From NCBI RefSeq assembly GCF_026151205.1, contig NC_087077.1:20917510-20932313 (forward strand): 14,804 nucleotides of DNA, given 5' to 3'. This document shows, in pieces, positions 8,157-14,804 of the stretch. The notes under the pieces were generated by a model that was given only the letters and a program-made list of their open reading frames with translations, ran no database searches and was not told where the DNA came from. Each line of letters starts with the position of its first letter. Position 1 is the first letter of the stretch. The stretch is from Bolinopsis microptera. Lineage: Eukaryota > Ctenophora > Tentaculata > Lobata > Bolinopsidae. The translations under genes and the position numbers were made by a program.

Positions 8157-8430
8157 TGAATTATTTAATTATTTGATATTTCGTTTATTGTTTAAAGATT
8201 TGCCAAAAACTGCATCCCGCAGTTGTTTGGGGGTCTGTCCCTCAATCTTTCGGTACAGAAATAACCCTTAATAAGCGCAATCCGCTTTTTTAGGGAGTGT
8301 CTTCTTGTGTTATTTTTGTTTATTTTTTATTAATTGTTGTTAAATTTGTTTTTTATTTTGTTATGAATTGTTTTATTGGGTTATCCCTATGCCTTAAATA
8401 AAGACTTATTGATTGTTAATGTAATTATCT
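8157..8430 (+). mobile_element. Possible 3' end of a non-LTR retrotransposon
   Basis: T-rich sequence runs into GCCTTAAATAAAGACTTATTGATTG, which here means an AATAAAG signal followed by a short ATTG-type repeat. That resembles LINE 3' ends of the CR1/RTE type. No reverse-transcriptase frame is present. Confidence 0.3.
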
Positions 8431-8809
8431 TTACTTTTCCCTCCACAGCCTGAAAACCCCTTTAAATCTTATACATACATGCAATTAAAACTTTTATTTG
8501 CAAAACCTATGTAACCCGGAGGCCCCAATTCCAAAGTTTTTTAATTCCTTTGAATAAAATGGGGGATTATCCGGATCCCCGTGGAACGAGGGTAACCCTT
8601 TATTTACAAGGTTAATAACCAGCTCTAAGTAGATTTAGTACTTTCCAAAAACACTGGTCTAGGAAAATGCCGGGTAAACGTAAGTTATGATTATAACCCC
8701 TTTTTCACTACCCAGTCGTATGGAGTAAAAACTTTTTCAATCCGTCTAACCTTAAATGTTTCCTTTATCAAAACCAACTCCAAACCTCTGACTGATTCAA
8801 CATAGTTAT

Positions 8810-9075
8810 TCCTCCCCTCCTCCTCCTCCCCTATTCCTTCCCCCTCTCTCCCCTCATCTCTCTCTCCCTCCCCCCCCCATCCCCGCCCTCTCTTCCCCCC
8901 CCCTCTCCTCCCCCCCTTCCCCTCTCTTTTCCCCTCCCCCCTCTCTCCCCCTCTCTCCTCTCCCCCCTTCCTCTCTTCCTCCCTCCTCTCTTCCTCTCCC
9001 TCCTCTCCTCTTCTCCTCTCCCTCTCCCCCTCCTTCTCTCCCCCTAAAACCCCTCCCCCTCCCCTCCCCCCCCTT
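8810..9075 (+). repeat. Polypyrimidine (C/T) tract of about 265 bases
   Basis: Almost only C and T on this strand, rich in CCTCT and CTCC. The Arg/Gly/Glu-rich frame read from the other strand is a composition artefact. Homopurine-homopyrimidine mirror tracts can form triplex DNA. Confidence 0.8.
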
Positions 9076-9530
9076 GTTCTGTTTGTAACGGGTTTTTTTC
9101 TGGCCTCTTACTTTAAAGAAGGGGGGGGTCTTACACCGTGCCCCCAAAAAATGCAACGCCTGCTAGCTGCACGCCAGGACTCCCAAAGTATATACGAAAT
9201 CATAAAATAATAAATAAAATCAAATGCAAAACCCCGGGGATCTTTGAAGCTATCGCTACCGGGGCTCAGAGAAAACCCCCACTTCCCGTTTTTAGTACTT
9301 TCCCCTGCGGGCAGACAAAGGGACTTCCCAAAGCAAGGTCAAAGCCCTGGGGAGAAATGTCCCTCCCCCATGAAAGAGATTGGGCCTAGGTTTTTAAAGT
9401 TCCTAGTGGGGGGGATTTAGGGGAAAAAGTGGTTACGGGAAAGGAAAAAGTGGCCAGGAAATTTATCCCCGCTTATCCAGGGGGGTTCCTCGAAAGTTCA
9501 AAAAGTTTAAAAAATCCCCTAACTCTATCT

Positions 9531-10127
9531 TATCACGAGCCTGTGTCTAGCGTGTGTCAGCCCTTACGCATTAGCTGTCTTAACTGAAAAGACCTGAAAA
9601 GTGGTTACTGGAGGGAGAAGTGCCAAGACTACTCATTATCAGTGTGTCCTCGTAGTCAGGATGAGCGAATTGGAATCCCTATCTCTGTGGTGGATGACTT
9701 CGATGGGACCTGAAAGCTGAAAGAGAATTTCCTGGTGATTTAATAGCTCTTAGAGCTAGGTATCTGTGTCTAACGTGTCGTCATTTGTGTGTGTACTATC
9801 TTGTAACCTGATATCTGAAAGAGAAATTTCCTGGTGCTTGGTAGCTGTTAGTGTTGACTTCCTGGTTCCTATGGGAACTTTGAGTTGGCAAGTCCCAACC
9901 TTTGTACTCAACAAGAGAGCACACCACCCGTTGGTTCCAACCAGGCCACACCACGCGGAGGTTCGGAGAGGATTTCGTGACCCCAATCAGTTATTTATTA
10001 GAATCAGTTCTATATTAGAATTTGCTATAACATGCACTTCTTGATTTCTACCGTTATTTTTCATTGACAATCATTACAACACATTCCAACTGTGAACTGT
10101 GTCCATTAGTTCCTATTGTTTTCTCCT
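9531..10127. other. Intronic sequence with a weak internal duplication
   Basis: No supported gene. CTGAAAGAGAATTTCCTGGTG (near 9717) recurs as CTGAAAGAGAAATTTCCTGG (near 9815), both followed by a TAG-CT-TTAG element, 98 bases apart. TGTGTCTA(G/A)CGTGT occurs near 9542 and 9766. These look like fragments of an old repeat. Confidence 0.45.
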
Positions 10128-10325
10128 CTATTTGCAACAGGATACTATATAGAGATCTACGTTGTGGCCTACGCTACTGCGTGAGCAACCACCGCGACAT
10201 CTAACAGAGCTGTCTCCGAATGTTGCAGCTGTTGTCCACCCTCCTGAATTACTCGGAGTGTATATTCCGTGTATAACCGCAGTTTTTCTAGTAAATCCCG
10301 CCGGACAACGTCTTCCACTACTTAA
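10128..10325 (-). CDS. Candidate Cys-rich C-terminal exon of an unidentified minus-strand gene
   Basis: The minus strand is open from about 10370 to a TAG at 10128, without an ATG, as expected for a last exon. It reads RRCPAGFTRKTAV, IHGIYTPSNSGGWTTAATF, SVRCRGGCS, then VDLYIVSCCK and stop. Spaced cysteines, aromatics and glycines suggest a small extracellular disulfide domain; I do not recognise the family. A competing minus-strand frame (about 10170-10325) gives a Leu/Glu-rich peptide, so the frame is not settled. It lies just downstream, in the minus direction, of the coiled-coil repeats. Confidence 0.35.
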   Translation of the reverse strand, partial: LSSGRRCPAGFTRKTAVIHGIYTPSNSGGWTTAATFGDSSVRCRGGCSRSSVGHNVDLYIVSCCK

Positions 10326-10620
10326 GAAACAAAACGATCCTTTCAGCGATGAAATATGCTCTAATTCCACAGATGCAATATTGGCTCATCTCACTTTTGA
10401 ACGAGGATGCTCCATTAATCAACTCAGCTTGTTTATCCTCCAAGGTATCCATTTTCCCTTGTGTGGTCGTTATCTCACTTTTGAACGAGGATGTTCCATT
10501 AATCAACTCAGCTTGTTTCTCCTCCAGGGTATCCGTTTTCTCTTGTGTGGTCGTCATCTCACTTTTGAACGAGGATGTTCCATTAATCAACTCAGATTGT
10601 TTCTCCTCCAAGGTACTCAA
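10318..10620 (-). CDS. Candidate coiled-coil exon with three 28-residue repeats (minus strand)
   Basis: The minus strand encodes 2.7 copies of a 28-residue unit, consensus DTLEEKQAELINGTSSFKSE followed by MTTTQEKT. Leu, Leu, Phe and Thr fall every seven residues, so the unit is exactly four heptads and should form a coiled coil. Each unit has an NGT or NGA site. There is no ATG at the start. A donor-like AAAA|GTGAGATG lies at the end of the third repeat (10394), after which the frame loses repeat character, so the exon probably ends near 10395. It may be part of one gene with the Cys-rich segment, but no single splice choice is convincing. A fragment of a pseudogene is also possible. Confidence 0.45.
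   Translation of the reverse strand: MSTLEEKQSELINGTSSFKSEMTTTQEKTDTLEEKQAELINGTSSFKSEITTTQGKMDTLEDKQAELINGASSFKSEMSQYCICGIRAYFIAERIVLFLK
10390..10613. repeat. 84-bp tandem repeat, 2.7 copies
   Basis: Units start at 10390, 10474 and 10558 with CTCACTTTTGAACGAGGATG and differ at few positions. The 84-bp period keeps the coding frame on the minus strand. Confidence 0.95.
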
Positions 10621-10626
10621 CCTCCC

Positions 10627-10671
10627 AAAAGATAACGGGTACCGAAAATTACTCGGTAACCGTTATCTTTT
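10627..10671. repeat. 19-bp inverted repeat with 7-nt loop (hairpin)
   Basis: Left arm AAAAGATAACGGGTACCGA (10627-10645) and right arm TCGGTAACCGTTATCTTTT (10653-10671) pair with a single G/T difference around a 7-nt loop. It abuts the 84-bp repeats. Confidence 0.85.
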
Positions 10672-11270
10672 GTGGACTTACTACTTTGTTCCTTGCTTAG
10701 CAATAGCAGTAAAGTGGCTGCTCACGAAAATGTTTTCAATAAACCTCACATTAGATAAATGGCTCAACGGTATTAATATATTATAGCTCAATGAAAATGT
10801 AACATCGCGAAGGTAGCGAGATTAAACGGAGTAATGAGGAGCACTTTTGAGATATTAAAATATTCTCCTTGAAATAAAACAACGATTATTCAACAAATTA
10901 GTTTGAACTGAAGCAGACTGAGCACAGGGATCCAAAAGGCAACATCACTGGGTTGCCAGGATGATGCAAGTCGCAGAATTTCAGCACTCTCAACGCTGTT
11001 TAAGGCCCGGCCGGTCCATCAAATACACGATGTTAATATGTTATTTAAAGGTTGGTGTCCAGGCAACTGCTTGTGTCTTATGTCACGTGACCGATTAAGT
11101 GTTTTATAATAAATGGTCACATGATCTGATGATCCCGTGATTTGATTCCAATGGGTGGCAGACGATCCTTTTTCGCTTGACCGTCTCAGATACTTCTTTT
11201 GAAGGTGTGAACTGTGAACCTCACATTCTTGGGAGGGATCAAAGGATCGTCATAACAGATACATGATCTA
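10672..11270. promoter_or_regulatory. Upstream region of the nested homeobox gene
   Basis: No gene seen. It contains a perfect GTCACGTGAC E-box (11082-11091), a related TCACATGATC near 11116, X-box-like half sites GTTGCC (about 10955) and AGGCAAC (about 11061), and an 11-bp inverted repeat (11161-11171 and 11241-11251). These are candidate control elements for the gene starting near 11310; none is proven. Confidence 0.35.
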
Positions 11271-11276
11271 ACACGA

Positions 11277-11316
11277 TATAAATAGCAGCTATCCGCTCAC
11301 CTGGTTATCAGTTCTA
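11277..11316 (+). promoter_or_regulatory. TATA box and initiator of the homeobox gene
   Basis: TATAAATA (11277-11284) lies 33 bases upstream of an initiator-like TTATCAGTTCT, whose A at 11310 would be the start site. The spacing is the usual one for TATA and initiator. It leaves a 70-nt 5' UTR before the ATG at 11380. Confidence 0.6.
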
Positions 11317-11379
11317 TATTCGACTCTGCTGGAATTTCTAAACAGTTATAACCGTGTTTCTTTAACTGAAACTCAAAAG

Positions 11380-12348
11380 ATGTCCTTTCGACCAGCATTT
11401 CCTTCCACTCCAACTTCACTGCTACCTACCAGTCAAAAGAGAAAAAGAGTACCAACATTAGATTTATATTACCTCCTTCCCATCATCTCTCTGCCAGATA
11501 ATGTACACTATCCTTGCTATCCTACCAAACCAGTGAAACCACTCTTTCCAGCTCCAGCTCTAGCTCCAACTCCAGCTCTAGCTCCAACATCAACTCCAGC
11601 TCCAGCTCTAACTCCAACTCCAGCTCAAGCTCTAACTCCAGCTCTAGCTCCAACTCCAACTCCAGCTCCAGCTCCAGCTCCAACTCCAGCTCCAGCTCTA
11701 ACTCCGCAACTGCCAACCATTCGAAAGAGAAAGACACTCCCCACACTGACCTCCTTCCTTTTTATCTCTCTACAAGATAAATTCGCTGAACACAAAAAAA
11801 AAGATTCTCCCTATTCTACCAAACCACTCCCAACTCTAACTTTGCACTTACCAACGTGTCTGAAGAGAAACCGGATCCCTACTCTGGAACTTAATTCTCT
11901 CCATCCATCTTCCAAGGAAGCCTCTATCCAAGGTGAAGTCACAGAACACAAGATTCATAAAACGCGGTTGTCTTCTACCGTACCAACCTCACCTACCCTC
12001 CCTCCCAAAGCCGCTAAACCCATGCGATTACATTCTTGCTTGGTTATGCAAACTTTCCATTCTGTTCCTCCCCCCTGTATCAAGTCTGCACCTATCCAAC
12101 CTGAAACATCTCCAGTTATTAGGATGCGAACTAGCTTTACTTACTCACAGTTAGAATTATTAGAGGGCACTTTCTCCGCACAGAATAATGTCAACCAAGA
12201 ACATGCTCATAAAATAGCTGTGAAGTTCCAACTTCCTGTTGAGTGCATCACTTCCTGGTTCTCGAACAGAATACACTTGAAGAGAAAACGAGCTCTACGC
12301 ACACTAAAGATGCTGAAACTGAAAGCTAAAGATAACTTCATTTGTTGA
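11380..12348 (+). CDS. Divergent intronless homeodomain protein, nested in a GCC2 intron
   Basis: One 322-codon exon. Residues 246-305 are a full-length homeodomain without indels: RMRTSFTYSQLELLEGTF in helix 1, Phe253 (position 8), Leu261 (16), Phe265 (20), then CITSWFSNRIHLKRKR in helix 3 with Trp293 (48), Phe294 (49), Ser295 (50) and Asn296 (51). Asn51 makes the key adenine contact and is kept. Position 53, nearly always Arg, is Ile298, and 55 is Leu300. Ser50 is also seen in Pax homeodomains, but nothing else here points to Pax. The N-terminal two thirds is Pro-rich, with an (A/T)P low-complexity stretch (about residues 58-110) and three copies of LPTxxKRxRxPTL (residues 111-123 is the second). 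It is probably a nuclear DNA-binding regulator; the class is undetermined. The first ATG follows a TATA/initiator promoter. It lies on the host gene's strand between GCC2 exons. Confidence 0.75.
   Translation: MSFRPAFPSTPTSLLPTSQKRKRVPTLDLYYLLPIISLPDNVHYPCYPTKPVKPLFPAPALAPTPALAPTSTPAPALTPTPAQALTPALAPTPTPAPAPAPTPAPALTPQLPTIRKRKTLPTLTSFLFISLQDKFAEHKKKDSPYSTKPLPTLTLHLPTCLKRNRIPTLELNSLHPSSKEASIQGEVTEHKIHKTRLSSTVPTSPTLPPKAAKPMRLHSCLVMQTFHSVPPPCIKSAPIQPETSPVIRMRTSFTYSQLELLEGTFSAQNNVNQEHAHKIAVKFQLPVECITSWFSNRIHLKRKRALRTLKMLKLKAKDNFIC
11550..11708 (+). repeat. CCAGCT/CCAACT low-complexity hexamer tract in the homeobox ORF
   Basis: Imperfect 6-bp repeats (CCAGCT, CCAACT, CTAGCT) encode the Ala/Thr-Pro stretch. 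The other frames across it give polyserine or Leu-Glu and are shadows. Confidence 0.9.
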
Positions 12349-12799
12349 TTAGGGGTCTCCATCAGGCACTCGCAAAAAAGGCGTAACCAAGATAGGAAGT
12401 TACGGCTTCCACGTTAACCATTATATTTTAACAAAGTATCTGATCAAAACCTGGCACAACTTAGCGAGTTAACTAGGTTTGACTGTTTGAGATGTTATTT
12501 GTGCTCCCTAGGGTCTCAACTTCAAAAACATTGATATTTGGATACAAATTGTAAAAGTTATAAATTTATCCAACATTCCATTTCACAATCTACCTATTTA
12601 ATTTTTGTTTGCTACCTATAAAATGCCACGCCATGGCGGGACATAACACTGAACAACGTATTATGTTTGATACGCACTGTTCGAGGAGTCCGTATTTTAT
12701 TGCAGAGTTCCTCACGTTTTTCTCCCTTTACTCAATATAAATACTGTAACTGACACTTTACTCGATATAAATACTGTAACTGACACTTCTATCTCCCAG
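12349..12799. other. 3' flank of the homeobox gene and intron before the GCC2 Rab-binding exon
   Basis: AT-rich, no gene seen and no canonical AATAAA close to the homeobox stop. A 30-bp direct duplication, CTTTACTC(A/G)ATATAAATAC and on, occupies 12726-12755 and 12756-12785, just before the next acceptor. Each copy has a branch-point-like CTGAC. Confidence 0.6.
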
Positions 12800-12897
12800 A
12801 GGGTGGTACTAAAGATCAGGATAGCAAGATCTCACACCTTAGTTCGCTGCTCAGTGAGAGTGAACATAACGCTGCTGCTCTACAGGAACAGTGCACT
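12800..12897 (+). CDS. GCC2: GCC2/GCC185 exon, Rab-binding region
   Basis: Frame GGTKDQDSKISHLSSLLSES, then EHNAAALQEQCT, ends before GTAAGT at 12898 (phase 0). It corresponds to the helical Rab-binding segment just upstream of the GRIP domain in GCC185, where Rab6/Rab9 contacts have been mapped. The acceptor is ambiguous: TCTCCCAG ends at 12799 (needs phase 1 upstream) and a second AG ends at 12801 (phase 0). Only the second joins directly to the exon ending at 7159. If the first is used, another exon in the large gap is required. Confidence 0.75.
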
Positions 12898-13233
12898 GTA
12901 AGTTTACCTTTACCGTCTGTACCAATTCATATAGTTATGAGAGCCGTTATGTGAACAGTGGGTTCCATAACAGTATTTGTGCCTGTTGTGCCTAATACTG
13001 CACTAACTCAGTAGCTTTTGTGGTATTGTAATCATCACAATGACAAATCAGTTGATTAATGTGTCGTTAGTTTTTAACTGCTCGTAATTGTATTTGGCTA
13101 GAACAACCCCACTCCCCCTCCCCCTATACCCCTCCCCTAATGTTACCTTCAAGATTTAAGAAAAAGGCCATGTTGTTAAGATATCAGTCCATAGCACCGC
13201 ACACTATTTATTTACTATTCTGAATACCATCAG

Positions 13234-13320
13234 GTGCTGAAGGGTGAAGTGCGGAGATTAGAAAACATGCTCGGTAGAGACAACACCAACATCGAATACC
13301 TTAAAAACATCGTTATGAAG
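13234..13320 (+). CDS. GCC2: GCC2/GCC185 exon, first half of the GRIP domain
   Basis: After ATACCATCAG come 29 codons, VLKGEVRRLENMLGRDN then TNIEYLKNIVMK, and then GTATTC. NIEYLKN is the signature of GRIP domains. The Tyr is the residue known in the family to be needed for binding ARL1/ARL3-type GTPases and trans-Golgi targeting. Phase is 0 at both ends. Confidence 0.92.
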
Positions 13321-13493
13321 GTATTCGTATAATCTTTCAAATTTTACTGTAATTTATATTGAGTAATAGTCTGGGCTATTGGGTGAAACTGAAGTTTCGC
13401 TTTCGTCAGCTTTTTTATGCGCTAATTTTGTGTTTCGTGTGGAGTATTTATTTTCTCTCTTCTCATTTACCTAACAACACCCACTCCCCTCAG

Positions 13494-13583
13494 TTTCTAA
13501 ATTCAGGGGCTACAGAACGGGAGCAACTCGTCCCTGTCCTTACCACTGTCCTGAAACTTAACAAAGAGGAGATTCCTCGTTGA
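13494..13583 (+). CDS. GCC2: GCC2/GCC185 last exon, second half of the GRIP domain and stop
   Basis: After CTCCCCTCAG the exon reads FLNSGATEREQLVPVLTTVL then KLNKEEIPR and TGA. The ERE-L-PV-TTVL-L--EE pattern is the C-terminal half of a GRIP domain and continues the Tyr-containing half in frame. The protein stops within a few residues of the domain; vertebrate GCC2 carries a longer tail. The seven exons together encode about 296 residues. Confidence 0.92.
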   Translation, partial: FLNSGATEREQLVPVLTTVLKLNKEEIPR

Positions 13584-13840
13584 ATAGCAGTGCAGTGTGG
13601 GCAAGCGGGAACAAGTCCCATGACAAGCACCTGGTTTTATAGTTCCAGCTGAGTGCCGGGTGATCCAGTGCAGTTGGTGATAAATCGTTTTTAGATTTGA
13701 GTGGTTGAAATGATGTTTCAGAGTAGTTTGTTAGGTAATGGTTTTTAAGTCCAAGTTTAAATGATTTTATGAAGAATTTGCATGATTAACAGGTCGTGTT
13801 CGTATATTCTGGAGTGGGCTGTAGAAAAAATAAACTTTAC
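13584..13840 (+). other. Probable GCC2 3' UTR with polyadenylation signal
   Basis: The first AATAAA after the stop lies at 13829-13834, giving a 3' UTR of roughly 260-270 bases. No other frame of note. Confidence 0.5.
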
Positions 13841-14804
13841 TTAATTCCAGGAACGTTGATTAAAATATTGATTAACGGTCAACCGATTTGTAAATGCATG
13901 TTTTTGATGTTTTGAGGTTTCGAATGTTTTATTCTTTATTTGATTCTATCAGCCATTATTTGAATTTTAAGTAATTATTTTGTCTTCCTTAACTTCTTTG
14001 TCGATGTAAAGTCCGCCATTTTAATTATTGCTGTGACGTAGAAATTGGGAGAATCAGAAAACAACAAACAAGCAAAAGACTAAAACAACCAAATCCACAG
14101 TAGACATTGACTTTTGGAGTGAAAGTGTTTAGTTACACAAAGAGAAAATATGCTTAAAACTAATCAGATCACAGCTCATGTTTATCTCAACACTTGACCC
14201 TCGATCGACTTTTTAATCTCCACTCATCTACCCTGTTCCCCGAGTGGATCGATCTAGGAAAATTGCATTGTTGTGTTGGGTCGAGCAGTGTCGTGGCCTC
14301 CTAGTGGGGTTCATGAACGGTGTGGTTAAAAAAGGGGCAAAAATTTCCGTCTTCCAGTCTTTAAAAATGCGGGCGCGATTAGATCTGTTTTAGTGGTGTA
14401 CCAAAAGCTTATACGTTTTTTGTTTTTATGAGTAAGCTTGGGTGTGATTGGTGCAAAGTAAGTAAGTAAAAGATTAAAGACATAACATCCATCACAAGTG
14501 CAAGGGGGCTAACAAAATAAACCCTTGCACTAAAATAGAAAAAATAAATTTAAAAAAAAAATTTTTTCCCATCAACATTAATTATTTTATCAAAATTTCC
14601 CCCATTTTTATAATTAAATAAAAATCTAATACCCTTATATATAAAAAATTTCATTAAAAAACTTCCCATGAGTGAAATAAAAAGAATTTAAAAAACGCTT
14701 CTTTGCCACAAAAGGATTTAAAAAAACCCAAAGAATTAATTGGGTTCTTCTTAATTATAACTGGGTCCTCCCAATTTTCCCTTTATAAAACTTATTTTGA
14801 AAAA
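13841..14804. other. 3' flanking sequence, no gene seen
   Basis: AT-rich sequence without a supported exon. A 10-bp perfect inverted repeat, AGTGCAAGGG (14497-14506) and CCCTTGCACT (14522-14531), has a 15-nt loop. From about 14510 to the end homopolymers are again stretched (A10, T6, CCCCC), as in 7946-9530, which suggests poor consensus. Confidence 0.5.

Noticed and set aside
8854-9156. Arg/Gly/Glu-rich minus-strand frame
   Set aside because: Composition artefact of the polypyrimidine tract.
9756-10044. Overlapping short frames on both strands
   Set aside because: No motifs or splice context; the region carries degraded direct repeats.
10140-10260. Plus-strand GCC2 exon after the acceptor-like TTTGCAACAG
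   Set aside because: Each frame meets a stop, or joins to create one with the next exon.
11514-11780. Polyserine (+) and Leu-Glu (-) frames
   Set aside because: Alternative frames of the hexamer tract inside the homeobox ORF, which has the homeodomain and the promoter.

Overview
The window comes from an intron-rich, AT-rich animal genome, probably a marine invertebrate. Evidence for this: exons of the trans-Golgi golgin GCC2/GCC185 with GT/AG introns, a homeodomain protein, a rhodopsin-like 7TM receptor, a tRNA-derived SINE, and many microsatellites and homopolymers. The phylum cannot be fixed from the sequence. There is nothing bacterial, viral or CRISPR-like.

Layout. 1-850: two diverged copies of one repeat module, bordered by G/C homopolymers. 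869-3294: a receptor-like gene with a signal peptide, 21.5 copies of a 14-residue Pro/Thr repeat, a second Pro/Thr linker and a seven-helix region. The reading frame breaks once, by -1, inside TM1. 3295-5353: no recognised gene, apart from a minus-strand tRNA-derived SINE at about 3605-3842. 5354-13583: seven plus-strand exons of the C-terminal part of GCC2, ending in the Rab-binding/GRIP region. Four exons lie between 5354 and 7159, then comes a 5.6-kb gap, then three exons between 12800 and 13583. 13584-14804: the GCC2 3' flank and AT-rich sequence.

The large GCC2 gap is crowded. It holds a 49-nt and a 233-nt poly-G run, a stretch of probably poor consensus (about 7946-9530), a possible retrotransposon 3' end, and a minus-strand candidate gene fragment (28-residue coiled-coil repeats plus a Cys-rich segment). 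It also holds an intronless homeobox gene (11380-12348) with its own TATA box and initiator, on the same strand as its host. The receptor gene may likewise lie inside a GCC2 intron, because the N-terminal exons of GCC2 are not seen between it and 5354. This last point is inference.

Most interesting points: the mucin-stalked 7TM gene broken inside TM1; the divergent nested homeobox gene with a thrice-repeated basic motif of unknown role; and the poly-G/C tracts that sit at the edges of repeat modules, most of them next to a TAT-type sequence.
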